Of a stretch of DNA of 64,000 nucleotides, positions 35,064 through 46,020 are shown in pieces. Position 1 is the stretch's first letter, and each line of letters opens with the position of its first letter. The stretch lies in the NCBI GenBank assembly GCA_029204225.1, contig CM055107.1, forward strand, positions 755,942 to 819,941, read 5' to 3'. The position numbers and the translations under genes are program-made. Under the pieces are notes generated by a model, which did no database searches, was not told the origin of the DNA, and was given only the letters and a program-made list of their open reading frames with translations. This DNA comes from Diphasiastrum complanatum (taxonomy: Eukaryota > Streptophyta > Lycopodiopsida > Lycopodiales > Lycopodiaceae).

Positions 35064-36171
35064 GTTGGAAGAAAGTGCTTGCACAATAGCCAATTTCTGC
35101 TCCTGTGGTATCCTCATGAACGAAAGTTTGGTAATAAGACCTCCAAGATAGTAGACAGTAAAACTTGAATTAATTTCACCACTTAAAGTTCTGTGATATT
35201 AGGCAGTTTTTAAGCTGATTCAGCACAGCAAAAAAAAGTCAATGGAGGAAACCATTCATCCATGATCACAAACCAATACAGGGGGCTGTTCACACCGTCA
35301 ATAATAACGTGATCAGTGATAAATAAGTGATCAGTAGCTTAATTTAGCAAGACACACGTGAAAGAAGCCTTTGTGATCATGCTATCATTTACAGTAAGAA
35401 ACTTGTAAATTTTATTCAGAAGTTTGATCCTTAAAGATCGAGGATACGTTGGAGTCCCATACAATGGCAAGATATTGGACATTCGTAAAGCTAATGGATT
35501 TTGAAAAGTTACAAGCTATGAATAATTCTGATGCATTTTGGATGTTGCAATGTTGCATTTTGGAACAAGCATTTTCTAACAATTCTGAAAAAGCCCAACA
35601 TTTCTGCTCTGAGATGCTGTTAAGATCCATTTTTTTTTTTGCACATCAAGTTTGTTTTTTGAGAGGGGGGTTGATTAATTATCTGAAGTGAAATTATATT
35701 GAAAAATCACATGCTAACCACTTTAGGCCATGGGCAGTTAGGTTTGACTTTGGCTGTATCAAAAGACGGGGGTTGCACAGTTGCTTTTGAGCTAGAAATG
35801 TTTTCTGATAACTTGAAAGTTAAATCTATTAGCTAATAGTAGTAAGCATGGAAACTCTTGGCTTCAATATGGTAGCATTTGCTCATAACCAATTTGACAT
35901 AGATTGCAGATATGTGGTAGAAAATGAATTTGTTGGAGATAGAACTTTCAAATCCATAATGCACATCTTTGATGATGTGTCAAAAGTCTTCAAGGGTGAT
36001 GCCTCATCAAGCAATCAACTATTATTTTGCTTGTTAATAGTTATGTCATATTGTTGTTTTGATTGAAAGCTTGTAAACGTTGTGGCTGTTTGGATTCCTT
36101 GCAAAATGTGTGAACATACCTCGGAAACCCTAAGCACGAAACGAAGTGACACGACACGAAGAAAAACAATT
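35064..36171. other. ATP10 3' flank, no further gene
   Basis: Holds the 3' UTR of the ATP10-like gene, whose end I cannot place, and A/T-rich sequence. ORFs at 35449-35691 and 35848-36066 have no recognised domain. Confidence 0.45.
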
Positions 36172-36192
36172 CGAGCTGCCATTTGGCAGCTC

Positions 36193-36239
<47 letters not shown>

Positions 36240-37640
36240 TATTAACGTCTTTTCCATGCCAAAAGGCGTATAAGACGAACGAGTACATCAGATTAAGTTG
36301 GACACAAGACGGATCAGTGTCGTCAAAGCAAAATAACAAAACTAAATAAGAAGAGATTCATATAGCTAGGATTATATGGTGCGTAGACCATTTGCATGTT
36401 CAACTAAACATCTCTTTATTTTTCTATCTCAGGCTCTATCTCAGAAATCTTTTTATTAACTATAGGCTTCCGATCGACAAGTCTGATAATACCATTACGA
36501 TAGATAAGCCGCTTGCCAGTTGATAGAGCTTCTTGTCTTGCCTTCCTACATTTTTGAACTTGGATGAAAGTAAGATCTTCGTCCAGGTAGACTTTTATCT
36601 CACAATTTGAATCTCTTTCCTAAAACTTCACGTCGGTGAGACACTGATGTGAAGCGGATGACAAGAGTATTCAGGTTCTTCTTAGGTCGCCGGGCAGTTT
36701 CCATACCTTTGCTATGGTGTTGAAGATTTCTTTCCAACAGCATTTTGAGAGTTCGGAATACCTCTAACACGAACATGGAGAGCTTTATGTTCTCGCAGAC
36801 GGCTCTCAGTGAACGCGGCTGAGATAAACGAAGGTGAAGGCGAAGGTGGAGAGATAATTGTAGACGAACCTTTAAGCACATCTGCCCATGACTGGACAGC
36901 CGCATGGTGCTGTTCCACCTGATTTTCGAGATGCTAGATTTTAGTTGAAGTAGCGATTTGAGAAGAAGCTTCACTTCTTATAACTGCAACTTCGTTCTTG
37001 AGTTCTTGAATGAAGTATCCAACTTCTGAAGGTGCGATTGCATCTCTAGAAGCAGAGAATCATGAGAAGCCAGTTGCTCTCTGTGATTGTTAAGGTATTC
37101 AAATAGACGGAGTTGATCATCCCGAAGAAATTTGACCAAGGCATATGGAGGGAAAGAAACAGGTGCTACTAGAGTGTTTGGAGTCAAGGGAATAGCCACG
37201 GTAGTTTCACTATTATCAAGAATAGGGTTTGATGGGGAGATAAGAACTGCGACAGACATAGAAGGAGAAGGGGTAGGCAGATCTGGTTGTAAGGAAAATG
37301 TTGAAGCCATGCTGGAAACAGAGGATGGTTCAGGAGTGAAATGGCTCCTTTGCGACGTGGCATATCTTATTGCGATGGAGAAGGGCGCTCAAACCTGCTG
37401 AAGATCAGCAAAAGCGAGGGCACACCTGTAGCGGCAGGGCACCAGTGTTGGACAACGATGGAGCAGTCACGATGGGTAGCGATGGAGCAGATCCGCAACA
37501 ACAGGGTAGAGCAGCGATGGAGGGCCAACAACTCATGGTAGAAAATTAGCGATGGAGGCCCAGCAGGGTAGAGATGGAGGGCCAACATCAATAGCGATGG
37601 AGGGCGCCCACAGCAGAGCATCCGCCATCCCTGGCGCTGG

Positions 37641-37642
<2 letters not shown>
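36172..37642 (-). mobile_element. ORF1-only LINE derivative A (minus strand)
   Basis: Read on the minus strand: a repetitive 5' UTR with CTCCATCGCT units (about 37642-37311), a start codon at 37310, an ORF1-like protein in several frames (37310-36978, then 36918-36712 with KALHVRVRGIPNSQ, then a piece near 36560-36440), a short 3' UTR, the terminal motif GTCTTATACGCC...GACGTTAAT (36276-36241) and (CT)n (36236-36196). There is no endonuclease or RT. Length is about 1.45 kb. Its 5' end abuts the (CT)n tail of derivative B. The outer side carries a 9-bp perfect hairpin (CGAGCTGCC-ATTT-GGCAGCTCG, 36172-36193). Confidence 0.75.
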
Positions 37643-37718
<76 letters not shown>

Positions 37719-39150
37719 ATGTCTTTTCCATTGCCAAAAGGCGTATAAGACGAAAAAGAGTACAACATAGGAAATGTAACTCGGACGGAACAATGCCGTC
37801 AATAGAAAACTAAACTAAAACATAATTCGCTATGTAAAAAAGCTCATCTCTCACACAGAAGAGGAAATAAATGACTGTAGCTCAAACATTCGTAGGAGAA
37901 GGGGAAGAATTTGAAATTTTAAGCTCTCTAATTTTAACCAAGATCGGGTGTCCGTCTCGAAAGAGGGCCCGAAAATAGTTGGCCTTGGCGTCTGCGATAA
38001 TTTTCTTTCTCTCAGTCCATTGAATGGGCGTCAAGTCTTCATCCATAAAATAGTAGATCTCTTCAGGCAATCTCTTTTACGTAGTACCTTTTGACGAAGC
38101 AAAGCATCCTTGAAACGCAGAAACACTGTGGTGGATTGGAGCTTACCCACCCAAGCAGCAGATATGACATCCTCTTTGAGACCAAAGGTGGAATGAACGA
38201 AAACATTTGCCTCAGCCACGAGGTCCTTACTCGCAAAAGAAGGCTCTCCTAACTCTGACATTGAGAGCCTTGGGATCTCTTTTTTGATGTTCTTGAATAG
38301 ATTCAGAAATAACTTGCTTAGATCCCTTGAGCATGTCGGCCCAAGAACTCTTCGATTGCTGAAATTGTTGCTCTAAGGAGTGAACCTGCTCTTGAAGCTG
38401 CTTTGCCATGTCTTTTGAATCTGCATTGCCGCCTTCTACTTCTTCCCATCTGATTCCAATTCATTCTTGAGGTAAGTAACGTCAACCTTAAGAATGCCAA
38501 CTTTGCCCTGGAGGGCCAAAATCATATTCTCCAGAGTGGAGATTTGGAATTCTTGTTGCTTGATTAACGCAAGCGAGGATACACTGGTCTCTTGAAGAGA
38601 CTCAATAAAGCGAGGGAAACCAGACGACAAATCAGCTGAAAGAGGCGGAGACAAAGAGGATAAAAATGAAGGGGTGAAAGAGGGAGAGGAGGAAGAAAGA
38701 GTAGAGGGGGTAGTGGCAGTAGGAGAGGAGGTAGAGGTTGTGGGAGTGGAGGGTAGGGGCGAGGGAGAGGAAGATTTATGAGGGGAAGCAGGAGAGGGAG
38801 GGGGTTTAGTCAAGGTAAAGGGATTTGGAGCCGTAGTAGAGATGGTTGAGAAAACAAAGGAAGAAGGGGGAGGGGTTTTCTTCTTCTCTCTTCCAATTCA
38901 CTGATTGCCAATCAGCCATAGTGCAAGAGAGAAATGAGAGAGGGGGGGACAACGATGGAGGGACAACAAACGGTGATGGAGGGACATGGAAGGAGGGTAT
39001 AGGATGGGTGGAATAGTGGGCAATGAGCAGCAGCAGAAGCAGCGAGCAGCGACAACTCGTGCTAGCGCGCCATCACTGTAGGGCGCCGTCGCGAGAAGGA
39101 GAGGAGCGCGCTGCTGTTGCTGTTGCTGCGAGAGAGAGATTTGCATATGA
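37643..39150 (-). mobile_element. ORF1-only LINE derivative B (minus strand)
   Basis: Read on the minus strand: CTCTCTCTCGCAGCAACAGC start (about 39140), GC-rich 5' UTR, Ser/Pro-rich N-terminal part (38813-38690), a coiled-coil block (about 38620-38440) and a conserved C-terminal block in pieces (38409-38227, 38261-38031, 38070-37882) with ALNVRVR, TTVFLRFKDALLRQKVLRK and FMDEDLTPIQWTERKKII. These align with ORF1 of LINE copy 2. A short 3' UTR follows and ends GTCTTATACGCC...GACATTAAT (37751-37715), directly followed by (CT)n to 37643. ORF2 is completely absent. Frameshifts interrupt ORF1. Confidence 0.78.
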
Positions 39151-40694
39151 GTAGTAAGGAGCCATGGCTATGGACAAGTGTTCATGCTTTAGATTTGCAA
39201 ACACTATGCTCTTGTGTCCACTTGTGTGTGAATTTTAATAACGTTTTAAATTTTTTGGAAAACCTTTAGGAAATATATTTGCTACAATTCAGCTCCATAT
39301 CATATAATGTATAAAATATATGCCACACATAGAATAATACACATGATTTTTGTATATTTTATGTTCCAAAGCATTCATAAACACTATCCTATACAGAGAA
39401 GTCAAAAGCCTTCAAACCACTACCCAAAAAATGTTTTAATATATGAACTTGTTCGTCATGTTTAGCTTCATTGTTTTGAAAACGCGATGTCTTGTTATGT
39501 GCATTCATTTGTGCAACAAAACTAGATCAAAATTGGTGTACCATAGCAATTGAGCCTTTTATCACAATGGAAAACCAACATGGAGAGGAGTCGGTACATG
39601 ATCTTCTTGAATGGGAAGTGTGTTAAGATCGAAGATGATGAAATTCATTCGTCAAGCCAAGGGTGCCATTGTAGAAAGGACGATGACCCTTAGCAAGGCC
39701 AAAATATTGTGTGGATGATGAAAGCCCTTCAATAAAAAAGATGGCCTAGTTCATTTTCTTAATCATTTTTTAAGTTGTATGACTTGGCATTTATGTGTCT
39801 TGGAATTGGTGGCAGTTTCATGACAATCATGATGAGCAACACCATTATTTACATGTGATTCTAGCAAATTGATCTGTGAAAATCAAATGACTACAAATTT
39901 GTTTCTACATGGTTCGTTTTTGGTGGTTTTCGTTTGGCAAGTATGATTGGATGCGAGGAGTTTCTATGGACCTCTTAACCCAATTTATTGATTTTTTAAG
40001 ATATGGACCCAAAACTTCTTGTTGACAATTTCAATGGAGAATTTCTGCAAATGGCAAGCATAAATGAGACTTGTTTCATTCGAGAAAAAAATGTGGGAAA
40101 TTGTTGATGACTCTAAATTTCTACCGACTAATCTAGACAAGTTTACGAGAGGACGTATATAAAAGCTACTTTGCATATATTGCTTTAGGCTTCGTTGATA
40201 CTTAAATTTGTCATTTATTTTTCACCAAGATTTAACCAAAAAAATGGATTACTCATACTAATAATTTGAGCCAAAGCTAGAATGCAATTTCTTTTTGAAA
40301 CAACTACCTTTAAAAATTTTAAACACTCAATATGAGATTGTTTTGAAAGCCAGAATCTGCAAGGAGACTAGGACTTCTTGTACTTGTTGAAAGTACAATG
40401 TTTAGGACCCTAAATGGATCTACAGAAGATCCATTTAGTTAATCAATCTATTACAAAACTAGCACTCAAATCTTGATCTTGATCGACAATTTTAATCTAA
40501 ACAAGCAAGAACAATCAATTATTGATCAAAACACTATAGAACGACCCCACATATCTGAAGTACGGACTGAAGTACGACCTATTAACATAGAATAAACTTC
40601 AATAAGTTTATATTGCATTCACATCAAAAAATTCCAACACAAATGGTGTAAAAGCTCCAAATTGTCAATTGCTCCAAAATCATGATCTCTCCCA
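39151..40694. other. No gene seen
   Basis: A/T-rich, short ORFs only. No repeat or RNA gene recognised. Confidence 0.5.
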
Positions 40695-41835
40695 CAATGG
40701 AATGAATGATTGGTAGTAAAAAGGAGGGGATGCTTTCCATGGATGGTTGAGCAGGTCTAGCATGTGTTTAGGGACCTAATTAGCATTAGGTTTGCCTACT
40801 CTTGTCAAATTGACCTAACCATTAGGTCTACCAACTCTGGGTAATTAGATCAATCACCAAATTTCATGATTTATGAAGTTTGCTCCTAAATTCTAGGAAA
40901 CTTGACCAAACATCCTATTTAAATCCTACAATTAGGTCCTAACTACCCTAGGCCTATTCTCACACGTGTGAATATGCTCTCACACGTGTGGATTACAATA
41001 TGTACACTAAACTATGTGTTTATCAAGCTCAATATTTGCAAATTCTCACATGTACATGGATCCAAAGAAGTATGGATTTATTCGGACATGTGTATATTTG
41101 ATGATGTTTTAAACATGTCTACAACTATGACATAATATTGTCAAAGAGGTTTTTTTGCTATTTCTCTTTTCGTAAATCGGACCGTAAAAAATATATTTTA
41201 TAAGACTAGTTGAGATAAATTTTTTTGAATGTTGTCAACATTGGATGTACTTGACTATATCCACATTTTAGTATTTAGAGTATTCACGTTTCAATGTTTA
41301 GCACATCCACAAATCAATGAAATAATAAGTAAATGCGATGACATTTCCTTTGGAACTTTGACCTAAAAAACCTTTTTTGGTATTTTTTAAAGGACCTATT
41401 TTTAGGACAAATAAATGGTTTTTTTAGCCAATATCCAAATTTTACAAAGAAAAGTACAAAGAAATTTGAAATATTGTCAATATTGGCAATTTTAGATTGA
41501 TTAAGCCTTGTGAAATTGTACATAGGTGGGTCCCACACGTGTGGAGGCATATGTGTGAAAAATAGTTCTAGGCAGGTTAGGTCCTAATTATAGGTGGCAG
41601 TTAGTCAATTTGGTCAAGTTCCCTAAAATGTAGGAGTGAACTCCTCAAATCATGGAAGTAGTTGAGTAACCTAACCACCAAATTGGCATAACTCCAGGGT
41701 TGGGTAAGATTGACATATCAGGGCAAAAAACGTTAATTAGTCTCCTTAGTACATGCTAGATTTTCACCTAACTTCAAAGAAGAAGAGCCCTATTGTACAT
41801 ACAACCTATCATTCCATAGTTCAGACGTTTTTTTT
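40695..41835. repeat. Inverted repeat, arms ~260-320 bp, ~500-bp spacer
   Basis: The left arm (about 40695-41010) and the right arm (about 41515-41835) are diverged reverse complements. Shared words, read from the outside in, are ATGGAATGA, TCTAGCATGT, TCATGATTT, GGAACTTGACCAAA / GGAAACTTGACCAAA, ATTAGGTCCTAAC and CACACGTGTG. The spacer has no transposase-like ORF. It is the structure of a MITE or foldback element of ~1.1 kb. Its words differ from the inverted repeat at 16.5-17.1 kb, so it is a different family. Confidence 0.7.
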
Positions 41836-42569
41836 TGCTTTCTGGATCTACCTACTATATTTCCGAATCATACATTTCTAGAAAAACATCTTTTGAGGTG
41901 GCGCGTAGACAATGGACTTGTAATACTTTTGATTGATTACTATTTTGAATGATTTTGGCATCTTTTATCACTTGTCTATTTTTTCATGAGCCCACATAAA
42001 GTTGCAATAAATTATCATTTTGTGACAGATTTGAGGGTTCGGCAATTGTAATTAGATTTCTTAATTTGATCGGCCAGTGAAATTCTTCAATTGATGACAC
42101 ATATATCTTCAAGGTTGAGCAAACCAATTATTTGTTTTTCAAAAAAGTCTATCCACTAGTGCTAATCAAATTCACCAAAAATTGAAGAACTGCTTGAATG
42201 TTTTGATTTTAAAAAGTTTGATGACACAATTGGATCAACCTCATGATGTTCTTTTTGAGCCTTTGGTTTTTTTAACATGGATTTACAGAACATAGTGATG
42301 CGATCTTGACTTGAGTAGAAGACACACTAAGCGGAAATTGAATTCCTTCAATGTAAAAAATGCACAAGCTAGTTTGGATCGATTTTGGTCATCTGAAGTG
42401 TAATTGGTAAGATGGCCATGTTGTGGGATGTCACACGTGCCAAATAGCATAGGATGCTTCTCAAGAACTTTATTCTTCATCCTACATTGTGATGGCACCT
42501 TTGAAATAAGGCCAAAATGTACATTGTAGGCTAGAGAAAAAGTAGGAGCCAAAAATAGCAATTTTTACA
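41836..42569. other. No gene seen
   Basis: A/T-rich sequence without recognisable features. Confidence 0.5.
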
Positions 42570-43039
42570 TTGTTTTTGGATCTCAAGATCTTGACCCCCA
42601 ATTAGGGTGGATCAAGTGACCTATTAGGTTAGATGCTAGGGTTAGATCATGATGAGTTCAGAGAAGCCCTAAGGTGCTCAGATCCGAGCTACTTATGTAT
42701 ATATATGTGATGGTTTCTCCATCAAAGTATGAGTAAAATTTGGTTTTCCTCCTATCATTGTTTTTGGTGATCTCTATGCTTGATATTTGCCAATTGCAAT
42801 TGGTTCTTTGCATTTGTGGGATATATTAGAGAGTTGAGGTATTGTCCTCTGCTTGTGGCAGGCTGTACACTCACACGTGTGAAAGGGAATTGCAAGAATT
42901 GGAGTCTTATAGCCAAGGAAAAGCTAGTAAGCACTAAATTGGATGGTGTTTTTGGTATTGGATCTCAATTGAATCTATTCAAGGTGCTTCCTCCATCCTT
43001 TCACAAGTTTATTGGAGTCTTTTTGCTACATTTTTAACA
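42570..43039 (+). mobile_element. copia-type LTR
   Basis: A 470-bp segment starting TGTTTTTGGATCTC and ending TTTTAACA, directly followed by the primer site TGGTATCAGAGCT (43040-43052). Internal word order (GCTAGGGTTAGA, CCCTAA, CAGATCCGAG) resembles the LTR-like sequence in ATP10 intron 4. The 5' boundary is inferred from the TG alone. No gag follows, so the element is truncated. Confidence 0.6.
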
Positions 43040-43051
43040 TGGTATCAGAGC
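43040..43051 (+). promoter_or_regulatory. Primer binding site (tRNA-iMet type)
   Basis: TGGTATCAGAGC directly after the LTR end. Same sequence and placement as at 1095. Confidence 0.8.
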
Positions 43052-44419
43052 TAGATCATGAAATGAGCTAGATTCATGCAATTCGATTCACTAGCATCAA
43101 CTTTGGGCCTTTTACCTTTTTTTCATTCCTTGTTTCAAGTCTATTTTATTCCATAATACAATATTTTACATGTGCTCATTGGGCTATGGACTTACCCTTG
43201 TAGGATGCCATGGCCCTCGCACCTTATTTTCTATTTTATATGCTTGTTTATTTATTTACAAAAAATACTCTCAACAGGGGCCCTGACTTGAAGTAGTGTC
43301 GGTCCCTCGGCACTATGGAGTTAGTACGGCCCGTGGGTTTTATGGCGGCGCTTTATTAAATATCTCGTAACTTGCTCCATATACTAGTTGTGTTCATGGG
43401 TTGCTGGGAAAATACTTTGTGGACGCCCTCCAACCAAATTGGGCAATCCAGGTTTGGAACTTATTGGGTGAGTGAGGGCCTAGCATTGTTGCTCTATAGT
43501 AGAGTCTTGCCACTGGTAGCTGATTTTTGAGCTTGTTGGATGCCAAGGCTTTATTAGGATCCAAGAATAAAGAAGGTTAAAAATCGTCCCATTTGGTGGG
43601 GACCCGCATTAAGAACTCCAAATCGCAGGCGAATTCAGTGGCCGAGCAAACTGTGGGATCTAGGCACTTGATGTATTGCTTAGAAAAATGGACTAGAGCC
43701 CTTCTGGCATCTATGTCTGTGCCCCAACCGTGCTCTGAGTGGATCTTTGGCTAGTTCATGGTTCTCATGGTAATATGGTCCAAAGTTTTCCCACACTGCA
43801 CCCATTTTTGTCTGTGTGGAATGGGGACGCAGTAGGGGTTGATCCTCAATGTTCTCGGACTTGACACGTATGTCCTGATGGATGATGGTGTGCACTCGAA
43901 TATGTGTTGCCACCATGTAGCTTGCAATGCCAGGGCCGGGGGACATAAGATCTCGTTCTCTTTTATTTCCTTGGTAGTAAATGAAACTTGCCACCCATCA
44001 CATGAGGACTCGTGGATTTTGGATGAGACACTCATTAATTTCGTGGACTCGTGGATACAATGCGCCGAGGGGGAGTACACTGTGGGGGGGGGGGGGGGGG
44101 GGGGGGGGGGGTGGGCTTTTGTTAAGGTACAAAAGAGGGGGGCAAATGTACTCCCATACCCCTCCACCCATATTTTTTTCAAAATGGGGGCCCAAAGAAA
44201 TATTGGGCCCCCTTTTCACTCAATCTAAGTTAATAAAAACAGTTTTTGAAGGGCTTGACATGAAAAGCAAAATTATTTTCATTCATAATTTGAAAATCCA
44301 TTAAAATTGTCCTTGCTATGATTTTACTAGGATAAAGTGAAGCCTATTCAAATCTAAGTTCACCCATGATAAACTCAGGGTGAACTGCCACCTAGGACGA
44401 CTAATGAGTTAATTAATCC
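43052..44419. other. Unassigned sequence with 28-base poly(G)
   Basis: No gene recognised. The run of 28 G at 44084-44111 produces poly-Gly and poly-Pro ORFs that are not real. Around 43280-43680 the sequence is less A/T-rich than its neighbours and could be retroelement leader sequence. Confidence 0.5.
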
Positions 44420-46020
44420 TAATTAGCAAACATGTTTAGGCAAGGAAGAGGCCCTTTTTGAGTCCAAAAAAGGCCCTAATGACTTATGCAATCGGCTACC
44501 ATTGAAGGGTGTATCAAACAGAGTCTCATTTAGATGTTGAAGGTTCACGGCTCCATGATTGAGAATTGCCTTGATACGGTATGGTCCTTCACTTGTGAAC
44601 TTTAATTTCCCTTTGATCGCCTTGGTCTTATACATTAGGACCAGATTTTCGGTATGAAGATCTTTCTTGTGCAACCGCCGATCATGCCATGCCTTGCAAT
44701 GTGCCTTCTCAGCTGCCAATGCATGCACAACCAATAAGTGGGTCTCACAAAGTTTGTGTAGTGCTTCATGGCATAGTTGTAGAGATTTGGATTAATCAAG
44801 ATGTTGTGTGGTGGCAACCCTCAATGATGGTACCAAAAACTCTACAAGCATTGACCATAAGCCAATTGGAATGGTGTATGATCAGTGCTACCCTTATATG
44901 TTGTCCGGAATGCCCCCAAAGCAACATGTAGCTTATGCTCCCAATCAAATCTGCTAGCTTTGACTGTTTTTGTGATGGCGCTACACAAGATTTTATTGGA
45001 TGATTATGCCTGTCCATTACCTCGAGGATAGGACGACGTGCTGAATCAATGGATCACGAAGAATTCTTCCAATAGAACCTTGATGGTTTTATTGAGAAAA
45101 TGGCTTCCGTGATCGCTAACTATCTCAACTGCACATCCGAAGAGCACGACAATATGTTTGTATAGAAATTTGGCAGTAGTCCTAGCATCAACCACTCGTA
45201 CTGCCTTGGCTTCTACTCATTTGGTTAGATAATCTGTAGCCACGATAATATATCGGGCTTGCCCATATCCTTGTAAATTGTTGGCCACTAGCATCCTGAT
45301 TGTAGAATCTTGTGAACTATATTATCAGATGCAAAATGACTGCCTCTCATGCCTTCATGTGATAAACATATAATCTGGGTGGTTTTATGGGGAAGAACAC
45401 ACCTTCTGAGGATGTTGTATGATCCTTGTCGATTTAATTAGCCGACAATCAGCTGGTAAGGTTGTGCTCTAAGTATCAACTTCTGTTGTTCCGCCTTCGG
45501 TAAAGATTGGTCTGATTTTAAATATTCAACTATATCTGTGGCCCATTCTGGTACTGTATCAATGTAAAATAACACAACATCTAGTAGTTCGTCATCAGGT
45601 TGGAGTGCATTTCCCTTCCCTTTGATCCGCGACACATGATCTGCCATGTAGTATTGCTTGCCCTTGCATGGCACTATCCTGAAATCGAACTCCAACAACA
45701 TAAGTAATCATTGAGTGATCTGTCCTATGTTGCAAGTTTTATTTACCAAGTATATCAAGGGCTGATGGTCCATATAAAATGCAAAGTGAATGGCCATCAA
45801 ATAATGTCGAAATTTCTTGTCCGCAAGAATCATTGCCAATGCTCTCGCTCTGTGATTGAATAGTTCATTTCTGATTCACTGATATGTAGGCTGGCAAAAC
45901 GGATTGGAAAATTCTTTTTGCACTCTCCTGGCTAGGTCAAGATAGCTCCAACCGCATACTTAGATGCACCCTATACACATGGAACTCGATAGTCCAATTG
46001 GGCGGTCGTAAAATTGGCGT
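44420..46020 (-). mobile_element. Ty3/gypsy pol remnant, minus strand
   Basis: Read on the minus strand: RNase H (about 45990-45620) with EMNYSITERALAMILADKKF, HYLMAIHFAFYMDHQPL and EFDFRIVPCKGKQYYMADHVSRI; integrase end (about 45020-44640) with HVALGAFRTTYKGST; and the integrase C-terminal domain (44734-44423) with KLKFTSEGPYRIKAIL and FNGSRLHKSL. Several frameshifts, and the integrase core is mostly unreadable. RT, protease and gag are missing or too decayed to read. No LTR recognised. Confidence 0.82.

Noticed and set aside
43839-44304. Poly-Gly or poly-Pro proteins
   Set aside because: Caused by the 28-base G run; flanks show no domain.
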